The notes under the pieces are model-generated. The model worked only from the letters and a program-made list of their open reading frames with translations. It was not told the DNA's origin and made no database searches. This document shows, piece by piece, positions 51,576 to 60,226 of a stretch of DNA of 64,000 nt. Location of the stretch: positions 1 to 64,000 of the forward strand of contig NZ_JAGPXN010000018.1 of assembly GCF_018070575.1 (NCBI RefSeq), given 5' to 3'. The DNA is from Micromonospora sp. C31. GTDB taxonomy: Bacteria > Actinomycetota > Actinomycetes > Mycobacteriales > Micromonosporaceae. How positions within the stretch are numbered: position 1 is the first letter of the stretch; every line of letters starts with the position of its first letter. The position numbers were made by a program, and so were the translations under genes.

Positions 51576-54016
51576 GCAGCGAGATGGACATCGCCGTCGT
51601 GGGGATGAGCGGACGGTTTCCGGGTGCGGCGAACGTCGCCGAGTTCTGGGAGCTGCTGCGCGACGGTGTCGACGCCGGCCGCCCGCTGACCGACGCCGAG
51701 CTGGACGCGGTCCCGGCCGCGGAACGCACCGACCCGGCGTACGTGCCGATGTGGTCGGGCATCGAGGGCGCCGACCGGTTCGACGCGCAGTTCTTCGGCT
51801 ACTCGCCGACGGACGCGACGCTGATCGACCCGCAGCACCGGATCCTGCTGGAATGCGCCTGGGAGTCGCTGGAGGACGCCGGCTACGACAGCCGCCGCTT
51901 CCCCGGCGACATCGCCGTGTACGCCGGGTGCGGCCTGAACCAGTACCTGCTCTACCACCTGCTGCCCCAGCAGGAGCTGGTCGACTCCGCCGGCCGGTTG
52001 GGCATGGCCGTCGCCAGCGACAAGGACAACCTGGCCACCCGGGTGTCGTACAAGCTCGACCTGACCGGCCCCAGCATGACGGTGCAGACCAACTGTTCCT
52101 CGGCCCTGGTGGGGCTGCACCACGCCATCAGCAGCCTGCTCGACTACCAGTGCGACATGGCGATCGTGGGCGCGGTCAGCGTCAAGAACCCGGTGCCGCG
52201 CGGCTACCGGCACGAGGCCGACGGCGTCAACTCGCCCGACGGCCGCTGCCGGGCGTTCGACGCCGAGGCCGCCGGCTACCACCTGGGCGACGGCGCGGGC
52301 GTGGTGGTGCTGCGCCGCCGGGAGGACGCCGAGGCCGCCGGTGACCGGATCTATGCCCTGGTCAAGGGCTCGGCGGTGAACAACGACGGCGCCGGCAAGG
52401 TCAGCTTCGTGGCGCCCGGCCGGTCGGGCCAGGTGCGGGTGATCCGCCGGGCGCTGCGGGTCGCCGACGTCGAGCCGGGTTCCATCCAGTACGTCGAGGC
52501 CAACGGCAGCGGCACGCTGATGGGCGACTCCATCGAGGTGTCCGCCCTGGAGGAGGCGTACGGCGCCGCCGCACCGGGGGCCGAGTGGGCCATCGGCTCG
52601 GTCAAGCCGAACGTCGGCAACCTCGACACCGCCGCCGGGGTGACCTCGCTGATCAAGGCGGTCCTCGCCGTGCACCACGGCGAGCTGCCGCCGTCGATCC
52701 ACTACCGCAAGCCCAACCCGCAGACCTCGCTCGATCGGGGGCCGTTCCGGGTCAACGACATGCTGCGGGACTGGCCGGAGGCGGCCGGGCCGCGCCGGGC
52801 GGCGGTCAGCTCGTTCGGCGTCGGCGGGACCAACGCGCACGTCATCCTCGAACAGGCGCCGCCGCCCGCGCCGCCGGGGTCGAACCCGTCGGCCGTGCTG
52901 CTCACCGTCTCGGCGGCCGGCGGCGAGGCGCTGGCCGCCGCCGCGGCCCGGCTCGCCGAGCACGTCGGGAGCCACCCCGGGCAGGCCCTCGCCGACGTCG
53001 CCTACACCAGCCAGGTCGGTCGTCGTGCGTTCCGCCACCGGGCCTTCGTGGTGGCCGCCGACGCCGGCGAGGCGGCCCGCGCGCTGTCCGCCGTCGGCGC
53101 GGCGCAGGCGTCGCCGGAGGCCGCCACGGTGGCGTACGCGTTCGGCGCCACCTGCCCCGACCTGGCGGCGCTGTGCGACGCCCTGCCCCGGCTGCGCGCG
53201 GAGGTCGACCGGGTGGCCGGTGAGCTGGACCTCGACCCGGGTGCCGCCGGGGCGGGCTCCGACGCGGCCACCGTCACCGGGCAGCTCGCGCTCGCCCGGC
53301 TGCTGGCCGCCTGCGGCGTGTCGCCGGTCGCCGTCCACGGCGAGGGAGCGGGCGCCGTGACGGCCGCCGTCGTCGACGGCCGCCTCACTCCCGCGGAGGC
53401 GGGCCGCGCGCTGCGCGCCGGCACCCGCCCCCCGGCGTCCGCCGAGGCGCCGGGCGAGGCCGACGTGACCCTGGTCGTCGGCCCGGGTGCGGCCCCGACG
53501 CTGGCCCTGACCGACGACGGCGGCAGCCTGCGGGGGCTGCTCGGCGCGCTGGGCGAGGCGTGGCGCCGGGGCGTCGAGGTGGACTGGACGGCCCTGCACG
53601 AGGGCGCCTCGCGGCGGCGCGTCGGCCTGCCGACGTACCCGTTCCAGCGCTCACGGCACTGGGTCGACCCGGTGGCCGTGGCGCCCGTGGACGGCACGGC
53701 GCCCGCCGCCGCGTCCGCCGACGCCCAGCCGGGCACCGGGACGGTCCTGGAGGAGGCGGTGGCCGCCGTGTGGCGACGCCGGCTCGGGGTGGACCGGATC
53801 GGGCTGCACGACTCGCTGCTGATGCTCGGCGCGGACTCGCTCAACGCCGCCCGGACGCTGCGGGACCTCGCCCAGGCCTTCCACGTCGAGCTGCAACTCG
53901 GCGTGTTCCTGGAGACCCCCACCGTCGCCGCGCTCGCCAGGGTGATCGACGACAAGCTGCGCGAGGCGCAGGAGATCCGGGCCGCGCTCGCCGCGGTCAC
54001 CGAAGAGGGAGCGTGA
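51572..54016 (+). CDS. PKS-like protein KS-(degenerate AT)-ACP with altered catalytic residues
   Basis: The protein has 814 residues, overlapping the NRPS stop (ATGA). The KS (about 1-430) starts DIAVVGMSGRFPGA and keeps the Cys (TNCSSALVG, about 174). However, the first catalytic His is Asn (VEANGSGT instead of VEAHGTGT, about 309), and the second is also Asn (SVKPNVGNLD instead of SNIGH, about 347). The AT-like region (about 450-700) is short: the nucleophile elbow GHSxGE reads VAVHGEGAGAV, without Ser, and the GQGxQ motif is missing. The ACP (about 735-800) is normal (LGADSLNAARTL). Decarboxylative chain extension with self-loaded malonate therefore looks impossible. A transacylase, scaffold or new role must be considered. 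Confidence 0.9.
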   Translation: MSSEMDIAVVGMSGRFPGAANVAEFWELLRDGVDAGRPLTDAELDAVPAAERTDPAYVPMWSGIEGADRFDAQFFGYSPTDATLIDPQHRILLECAWESLEDAGYDSRRFPGDIAVYAGCGLNQYLLYHLLPQQELVDSAGRLGMAVASDKDNLATRVSYKLDLTGPSMTVQTNCSSALVGLHHAISSLLDYQCDMAIVGAVSVKNPVPRGYRHEADGVNSPDGRCRAFDAEAAGYHLGDGAGVVVLRRREDAEAAGDRIYALVKGSAVNNDGAGKVSFVAPGRSGQVRVIRRALRVADVEPGSIQYVEANGSGTLMGDSIEVSALEEAYGAAAPGAEWAIGSVKPNVGNLDTAAGVTSLIKAVLAVHHGELPPSIHYRKPNPQTSLDRGPFRVNDMLRDWPEAAGPRRAAVSSFGVGGTNAHVILEQAPPPAPPGSNPSAVLLTVSAAGGEALAAAAARLAEHVGSHPGQALADVAYTSQVGRRAFRHRAFVVAADAGEAARALSAVGAAQASPEAATVAYAFGATCPDLAALCDALPRLRAEVDRVAGELDLDPGAAGAGSDAATVTGQLALARLLAACGVSPVAVHGEGAGAVTAAVVDGRLTPAEAGRALRAGTRPPASAEAPGEADVTLVVGPGAAPTLALTDDGGSLRGLLGALGEAWRRGVEVDWTALHEGASRRRVGLPTYPFQRSRHWVDPVAVAPVDGTAPAAASADAQPGTGTVLEEAVAAVWRRRLGVDRIGLHDSLLMLGADSLNAARTLRDLAQAFHVELQLGVFLETPTVAALARVIDDKLREAQEIRAALAAVTEEGA

Positions 54017-55044
54017 GGGCCGTGCCCGACGTCAGCTTCATCACCGTGGTGCCCCGCGTCCGGGACCTGACCGCCTACGCGGACACGGCGATGTCCGTCA
54101 TCCGCCGCAGCGACGCGGCGGACCTCGACGGGGTGCTCATCTTCACCGGCAGCGGGGCGGTGCTCGACCCCTGGATCCTGGCGACCGCGGCGGCGGCCGG
54201 CACCACCCGGCTCAGCCCGCTGGTCGCGGTGAACCCCGTCTACCAGCACCCGTTCACCGCGGCCCGGATGGTCGCCTCGCTCGGCCTGCTCTACCAGCGG
54301 CGCATCGACCTCAACCTGATCACCGGCACGGCCGTCAGCGACCTGGACGCGCTCGGCGACCGGCTGGAGCACGACGACCGGTACGCACGCCTCGCCGAGT
54401 ACGTCGAGATCATGATGGGGGTGCTGGGCAGCCGTCGACCGTTCAGCTTCGACGGCCGGTTCTACCAGGTGTCGCGGTTGCAGCTCACGCCCGGGCTGCC
54501 CGCGCACCTGCTGCCCCGGCTGTTCGTCGCGGGGCAGTCCCCGGCCGCCCGCGAGGTGGCCGACCGGGTGGGCGCCACCAGCATCCAGATGCTGACGGCG
54601 GGCCGGTCCGACGCCGACGGCGCGTCGGCCGGCGCGCTGAACTTCGGGCTGCTGACCCGGGCGACGGCGGCGGAGACCGAGCGGGTCGCCGCGGCCCGCT
54701 TCCCGGAGGACCCGGACGGCGCCAAGATCACCGCGATCACCATGGCCAACACCGACTCGGTCTGGAAGCAGCGGCTCTTCGCCGAGGCGGAGGCCGGCCA
54801 CGGCGCGGTAACCGTCGACCCGGCGTACCGGCTCGCGCCGTTCCGCTCCGGCCAGGCGGACGGGCCGTACCTGGTGGCCGACCACGCCGGTGCCGTCGAC
54901 CGGCTGCTGGCCCTGATCCGGGCCGGGGTACGCACCTTCGTGCTGGACACCCCCACCGACGACGAAGACTTCCACAACCTCGCACAGGTCGTCCGGACCG
55001 TCCGTGACCGACTGCGGGTCGACCCGACCGAGGGAGAACGATGA
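54013..55044 (+). CDS. Luciferase-like (LLM class) flavin monooxygenase
   Basis: The protein has 343 residues. GTG 54013 overlaps the PKS stop; a second GTG at 54022 is possible. TIM-barrel motifs are LSPLVAVNPVYQHPFTAARMVASL, IDLNLITGTAVSD, YVEIMMGVLG, FDGRFYQVSRL and LPRLFVAGQSPAAREVADRVG, as in FMN-dependent bacterial luciferase-family enzymes. Homologues fused as MOX domains in FAAL/PKS/aminotransferase synthetases (for example puwainaphycin-type) hydroxylate the alpha carbon of the acyl chain; here it is a separate protein next to the PKS-like gene. I infer hydroxylation of a carrier-bound acyl or aminoacyl intermediate. Confidence 0.87.
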   Translation: MRAVPDVSFITVVPRVRDLTAYADTAMSVIRRSDAADLDGVLIFTGSGAVLDPWILATAAAAGTTRLSPLVAVNPVYQHPFTAARMVASLGLLYQRRIDLNLITGTAVSDLDALGDRLEHDDRYARLAEYVEIMMGVLGSRRPFSFDGRFYQVSRLQLTPGLPAHLLPRLFVAGQSPAAREVADRVGATSIQMLTAGRSDADGASAGALNFGLLTRATAAETERVAAARFPEDPDGAKITAITMANTDSVWKQRLFAEAEAGHGAVTVDPAYRLAPFRSGQADGPYLVADHAGAVDRLLALIRAGVRTFVLDTPTDDEDFHNLAQVVRTVRDRLRVDPTEGER

Positions 55045-56636
55045 ACCAGCCTTTCGCCAGCCACGACCTTGTCCACGCCCGGCCCAACCTGGCGCTGGAA
55101 CCGCTGATCCACCGGTACTACGCCTGGCTCAACCTGGTGTCGCCGGTGCCGGCGGCGATGAACTTCACCAAGCTGCACGGACCGCTGCTGCGCTCGTTCC
55201 TCGACGCGCCGGCGCTGCACCGCCGCTCGGCCCGGGACCCGAAGCTGCGCGGCGGCATGTTCGTCGACCTCGAGGACGACCAGCTCGACGGCGTGACCGA
55301 ACTGGTGGACCGGCTCACCGACGGGCCGATGCCGGAACTGTCGGCGGCGATGGACGAACTGACGGTCAACCTGGAGAAGCTCGCCGACGGGTTCGACCTG
55401 ACGCCCCGCTACAGCGAGATCCCGCCGGCCCTGCGCGGCTACGTCGAGCTGGTCTACGACCTCAACGACCACGCCCGGATCCGGCTCGCGGAGCGGATGC
55501 TCTACCGGTCGCGGCACTTCGACGAGTCCGCCCACTCGGTGGACCTGTCGCTGGCCACCGGCGACGAGCGGCCCTTCGCGATGACCACCCCCCGGTTCCC
55601 CGGCAACGGGCACGTGCAGGCCACGATGCCGCTGCGGGACCCCCGCATCGACCTGCTCTTCTCCACCATGAACACGGCCCGTCCCTTCGGCGAGCTGCGG
55701 GAGGCGTTCGACGTCTCCGACGCCGACCTGGCCACCTTCAGCGGGTTGTTCTCGGCCGAGCCGGGCGGCAGCCCGGACCGCAACCTGGACGGCCCCGGGC
55801 TGCGGGTGCGCTACTTCGGGCACGCCTGCGTGGTGGTCCAGTCCGGCCCGGTCACCGTGATGACCGACCCGTTCCTGTCCGACGCCCTGGGCGACGGCGA
55901 CCGGTACGCCTACGCCGACCTGCCCGACGTCATCGACTACGTGCTGATCACGCACGCGCACCAGGACCACCTCGAACTGGCCACCCTGCTGAAGCTGCGG
56001 CACCGCATCGGCACGGTGGTCGTGCCGAAGACCGCCGCCGGGGCGTTGCAGGACCCGTCGCTGCGGCTGTGCCTGGAGGCGCTCGGCTTCCCCAACGTCG
56101 TGGACGTGGAGCCGGGCGAGGCGATCGAGCTGCCCGACGGCCAGATCGTGGTCTGCCCGTTCGTCGGCGAGCACTGCGACCTCGACATCGCCGCGAAGGT
56201 CACCTACTCGGTGCGTACCGGCGGCAAGAACCTCTACTTCGGCGCGGACAACCGCTGCGTCGACCCGGCGCTGTTCGGCCACATCCACGACATGATCGGC
56301 GACGTCGACATGGCGTTCCTCGGCATGGAGTGCGACGGCGCCCCGCTGTCGTGGATGTACGGCCCGCTCTTCTCCCGCCGGATCGAGCAGAAGATGAGCC
56401 GCAGCCGCAAGCTCAACGGCTCCGACGCCGTCGAGGCGATGGGCATCGTGCGGCGACTGCGGGCCAGGCAGGCGTACGTGTACGCGATGGGCCGCGAGCC
56501 CTGGCTGGTCTTCGTCATGGCCACCAACTACACCGACGAGTCGTACCAGCTCAAGCAGATGGCGGAGTTCTTCCAGCGCTGCGCCGACGTCGGGGTGCAG
56601 GCGCGGGAACTCTACGGACGGGCGGACCTGGTATGA
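55041..56636 (+). CDS. Metallo-beta-lactamase-fold protein with a large N-terminal helical domain
   Basis: The protein has 531 residues, overlapping its neighbours at both ends. Residues about 1-250 are an extra domain with no motif I recognise. The MBL fold begins at LRVRYFGHACVVVQSGPVTVMTDPF (about 255), with the metal motif LITHAHQDHLEL (about 303), a further His in CPFVGEHCDLDIAAK and an Asp/Asn in FGADNRCVDP. The pattern is that of the UlaG/RomA-like branch (lactonase, phosphodiesterase or N-acyl-PE phospholipase D type). Its tight coupling between the monooxygenase and the CocE-NRPS gene suggests it acts on the assembly-line intermediate or product; reaction unknown. Confidence 0.83.
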   Translation: MNQPFASHDLVHARPNLALEPLIHRYYAWLNLVSPVPAAMNFTKLHGPLLRSFLDAPALHRRSARDPKLRGGMFVDLEDDQLDGVTELVDRLTDGPMPELSAAMDELTVNLEKLADGFDLTPRYSEIPPALRGYVELVYDLNDHARIRLAERMLYRSRHFDESAHSVDLSLATGDERPFAMTTPRFPGNGHVQATMPLRDPRIDLLFSTMNTARPFGELREAFDVSDADLATFSGLFSAEPGGSPDRNLDGPGLRVRYFGHACVVVQSGPVTVMTDPFLSDALGDGDRYAYADLPDVIDYVLITHAHQDHLELATLLKLRHRIGTVVVPKTAAGALQDPSLRLCLEALGFPNVVDVEPGEAIELPDGQIVVCPFVGEHCDLDIAAKVTYSVRTGGKNLYFGADNRCVDPALFGHIHDMIGDVDMAFLGMECDGAPLSWMYGPLFSRRIEQKMSRSRKLNGSDAVEAMGIVRRLRARQAYVYAMGREPWLVFVMATNYTDESYQLKQMAEFFQRCADVGVQARELYGRADLV

Positions 56637-59600
56637 GCCGCACCTGGACCTGCCGGTCCGGGTACGTCGCCACGCGCGACGGCACCCGGCTGGCCACGTA
56701 CGTCTTCCGTCCGGTCGGCCAGCGCGACCCCGCGCCGGCCGTCTGGGCCCACGACCGCTACCACCAGGTGTCGCCGCGCCCGGGGCGGGACGACTTCCTG
56801 GCGGTGGTGCGGGCCGAGCTGGCCGACGTCGACCTCACCGACATCGACGACCTCGGGGTGGCCGAGGTGGCACCCGGGGAGGTGACGCTGCGGGCCTTCC
56901 CGATCGCGCAGCGCCTGCTGGCCCGGGGCTACGTCGTGGTGGTGGTGGACAGCCGGGGCAGCGGCGCGTCGTTCGGCACCAGCGACGGTCCGTTCGGCAC
57001 GGCCGAGGCGACCGACACGTACGACATCACCGAGTGGATCGCCGCCCAGCCCTGGTGCGACGGCCGGGTCGGCATGTTCGGCCGCTCCTACCTGGGGGTG
57101 TCGCAGTACCTGGCGGCGAGCACGGCCCCGCCGCACCTGGTGGCGATCTTCCCGCAGATGGCGCTGTTCGACCTGCACCGCTTCGCCTGGGACGGCGGGG
57201 TGTTCCGGGACGACTTCGCCCGCGCCTGGGGCGAGGACGTCCGCGAACTCGACCTGCGTGGCCCCGTCGCGCCCCTCGACGACGACCCGGACGGCCTCCT
57301 GCTGGCCGCCGCCCGCGAGCAGCACGTGGCCAACCGGGACGTCAGGACGATGTTCGCCGGCCTGCCCGCAGCCGAGTCGCGGCTGGCCGACACCGGCGAG
57401 GCGGCGTACCTCACCCGCAGCCCGTCGGCGCTGCTGACGGCGATCAACGCCTCCGGGGTCGCCGTCTACCACCTGGGCGGTTGGCACGACGTCTGGGCGC
57501 GCGACGCGACCGAGTGGGCCCGCCGGCTGACCGTGCCGCACCGGGTGGTCATCGGCCCCTGGCCGCACACCGGGGGTGTGCTGGGCGGCGCCGGCTACAA
57601 CCTGGCCGACGAGCACGTGCGCTGGTTCGACCACTGGCTGCGCGGCAGGGACACCGGGATCATGGACGGCCCGGCCGTGCGCTACCACCTGATGGGCGCC
57701 GACGAGTGGCGGACCGCCCGGTCCTGGCCGCCGGAGCCGGCGCCGACCGGCACCTGGCACCTCGGGCCGGCCGGCGAGCTGGGACCGGAACCCCGGGTCG
57801 GTGCGGACCGCCGGTACGAGGTGGACTACGCCACCACGTCCGGCAAGACCAGCCGGTGGGCCAGCGGCTACGGCTCGCCCTTCCAGCGGCCGGACATGAC
57901 CGACAACGACACCCGGGCGTTGTGCTGGACCTCGCCGCCGCTGACCGAGGCGGTCGAGCTGGTCGGTGCCCCGGTGCTGCGCCTGGCGGCCCGGGTCTCC
58001 GCCGGCCCGACGGACGTCTTCGCCTACCTCGAGTCGGTCGCCCCCGACGGCACCTCCCGGTACGTCACGGAGGGCTGCGGCCAGGCCGACGGGGACGCCC
58101 GGCTGGCCGTCGAGCTGCACCCGATCGCCTACCGGTTCGCGGCCGGCGACCGGATCCGGCTGGCGGTCACCGGTGCGGACACCGACAATGCGCTGACCGT
58201 GGTGCGCGACGTCGCGCCGGTGCTGACGGTGCGGCACGACGCCGGCGCCGCCCCGACGCTGGAGCTGCCCCGGGCGGTGCCCGCCGAACTGCGCGACGGC
58301 GACGAATGGGTCACGGCCCCGCTCTCGGTGGCGCAGCGGGCGATCTGGCTGGCCGAGCAGGCCGGCACGAGCGGGGCGGCCTACCACCTCGCGGCGGCGG
58401 TCGAGCTGACCGGCCCGGTGGACACCGCTGCGCTGCGCGCGGCGGTCGACGAGATCGTCCGGCGGCACGAGGCGCTGCGCACCACCATCGTCGAGGTCGA
58501 CGAGGCGCCGGTGCAGCGGATCCATCCGGCGGCGCCGCTGCAGATCGAGCGGCTGGACCTCACGGACGTGTCCGGGGACGGCTGGGCGAGCGACGAACGG
58601 GTGACGGGCCTGCGGGACCGCCGGTGGGACCTCGGCCGGGAGTGGCCGATCCGGGTCGCCACGGTGCGGCTGCCCGCCGGCCGGACGGCACTGCTGCTGG
58701 TGGTCCACCACGTCGCCGCCGACCCCACGGCGGCGGAGATCTTCTTCGCGGAACTCGCCCTGCTCTACCCCTCCTACGCGCAGGGGCAGCCGGTCCGCCT
58801 GCCGGACGTGCCGTGCCAGTACGCGGAGGTGGCCCGCCGGCAGCAGGCCGAACTCGCCGGGCCCGGCGCGGCCGACCAGCTCGCCCGGTGGCGGCGGTAC
58901 CTGGACGGGGCCCCGCAGGTGATCACCCTGCCGACGGACCGGCCCCGTCCGCCGATGCTGGACAACCGGGGCGGATCGGTCCGCTTCGCCATCGACGAGG
59001 ACCTCGCCGCCCGGCTGGTGGCGGCGGCCGCCGCCGCGCGGACCAGCCCGTTCACCCTGCTGACCGCCGCGTTCGCCCGCACCCTGAACGCGTACGGCGC
59101 GGGCGACGACCTGCTGATCGGCACGCCGAGCCTGCAACGCGACGACGAGTCGACCAGGGACCTGATCGGCTGCCTGGTCAACCTGCTGCCGCTGCGGATC
59201 CGCATCGACAGCGACGCCACCGTTGCCCAGTTCCTGCACGACGTACGCGGTGCCGTGCTGACCGCGTTGGAGCTGCGCCGGGTCCCCTTCGACACGCTTG
59301 TCGGCGAGCTGCGCCCACGCCGGGACCCGGCGGTCTCCGCGCTGGTGCAGGTGTTGGTGCGCTTCGGCCGGGCCGTGCCGGAGAAGTTCCGCCTCGGCGA
59401 GGTCGAGGCGCTGCGCCTGGAGCCGCCCGAGTGGACCTTGGCGAAGTACGACCTGATGCTGGCCGTGGACCAGGTCGGCGAGGACCGGATGGTGGGCAGC
59501 CTCGACTTCCGGCTCGCCCTGTTCGACCGGGCCACCGTCGGGCGGATCCGCGACTCGCTGCTGACCGTGCTCGACCAGCTCGTCTCCGACCAGGAGCGGC

Positions 59601-60226
59601 CGGTCGGGGAGTTGTCGGCCATGCCCCGGCGGGAGCTGCGGGCCGTGCTCGACGGGTGGAACCCGGCGCGGCTGCCGGACGCGCTCGTCGGGCAGGACGA
59701 CCTGCCGCAGGTGGCCCGCTGCTACGTCCTCGACGAGCACCGGCGGCCCGTGCCGGTCAACACCCCCGGGCGGCTGTGGGTCGGCGGCACCGGTGACGTC
59801 GACGATCCGTACGCCGGGACGCCGGGCGCACGGATGCGCGACACCGGGGCCATCGTGCGGTGGAGCACGGCGGGACGGCTGGAACTGGTGCCGCCCGCCA
59901 CCGCCCCCGGGACGCCGGCCGCCCCGCCGGACTCCGCCACCGCCGCGGCCCCGGCGCAGCCGGCCACCGCGGCGGGCCCGACGACCGACGACGGCCGCGC
60001 CGAGCTGCTCGACCAGCTCGGGCAGATCTGGGCCGCCCTGCTCAAGGTCGACGACGTCGCTCCCGGGGACGACTTCTTCGACCTGGGTGGCGACTCGCTC
60101 TTCGCGATCCGCCTGATCGGCCGGATCCGCAAGGCGTGCCAGGTCCGGCTCTCCCTGCAGGACGTGTTCGCGGCGCCGACGCTGGGCGAGCAGGTCGACC
60201 TGGTCCGCGAACGGCAGGCGTCGTGA
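56633..60226 (+). CDS. CocE/S15 hydrolase fused to NRPS C-(A remnant)-PCP
   Basis: The protein has 1197 residues, ATGA-coupled. Residues about 1-420 are a CocE/NonD (peptidase S15) alpha/beta hydrolase: VVVDSRGSGAS, nucleophile MFGRSYLGVSQ (Ser about 151), Asp in LGGWHDVW and His in GPWPHTGG. The jelly-roll domain typical of X-Pro dipeptidyl peptidases follows (about 430-545). Then a C domain (about 560-1000) with VVHHVAADPTA (HHxxxD kept). After it come only about 65 residues of an A domain (YVLDEHRRPVPVNTPGRLWVGG, then RDTGAIVRWS, equivalents of A6/A7); the A1-A5 core and A8-A10 are gone. The PCP (about 1120-1190) has FFDLGGDSLFAIRL. The PCP needs loading in trans. No signal peptide is present, so the hydrolase is cytoplasmic. 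Confidence 0.92.
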   Translation: MSRTWTCRSGYVATRDGTRLATYVFRPVGQRDPAPAVWAHDRYHQVSPRPGRDDFLAVVRAELADVDLTDIDDLGVAEVAPGEVTLRAFPIAQRLLARGYVVVVVDSRGSGASFGTSDGPFGTAEATDTYDITEWIAAQPWCDGRVGMFGRSYLGVSQYLAASTAPPHLVAIFPQMALFDLHRFAWDGGVFRDDFARAWGEDVRELDLRGPVAPLDDDPDGLLLAAAREQHVANRDVRTMFAGLPAAESRLADTGEAAYLTRSPSALLTAINASGVAVYHLGGWHDVWARDATEWARRLTVPHRVVIGPWPHTGGVLGGAGYNLADEHVRWFDHWLRGRDTGIMDGPAVRYHLMGADEWRTARSWPPEPAPTGTWHLGPAGELGPEPRVGADRRYEVDYATTSGKTSRWASGYGSPFQRPDMTDNDTRALCWTSPPLTEAVELVGAPVLRLAARVSAGPTDVFAYLESVAPDGTSRYVTEGCGQADGDARLAVELHPIAYRFAAGDRIRLAVTGADTDNALTVVRDVAPVLTVRHDAGAAPTLELPRAVPAELRDGDEWVTAPLSVAQRAIWLAEQAGTSGAAYHLAAAVELTGPVDTAALRAAVDEIVRRHEALRTTIVEVDEAPVQRIHPAAPLQIERLDLTDVSGDGWASDERVTGLRDRRWDLGREWPIRVATVRLPAGRTALLLVVHHVAADPTAAEIFFAELALLYPSYAQGQPVRLPDVPCQYAEVARRQQAELAGPGAADQLARWRRYLDGAPQVITLPTDRPRPPMLDNRGGSVRFAIDEDLAARLVAAAAAARTSPFTLLTAAFARTLNAYGAGDDLLIGTPSLQRDDESTRDLIGCLVNLLPLRIRIDSDATVAQFLHDVRGAVLTALELRRVPFDTLVGELRPRRDPAVSALVQVLVRFGRAVPEKFRLGEVEALRLEPPEWTLAKYDLMLAVDQVGEDRMVGSLDFRLALFDRATVGRIRDSLLTVLDQLVSDQERPVGELSAMPRRELRAVLDGWNPARLPDALVGQDDLPQVARCYVLDEHRRPVPVNTPGRLWVGGTGDVDDPYAGTPGARMRDTGAIVRWSTAGRLELVPPATAPGTPAAPPDSATAAAPAQPATAAGPTTDDGRAELLDQLGQIWAALLKVDDVAPGDDFFDLGGDSLFAIRLIGRIRKACQVRLSLQDVFAAPTLGEQVDLVRERQAS

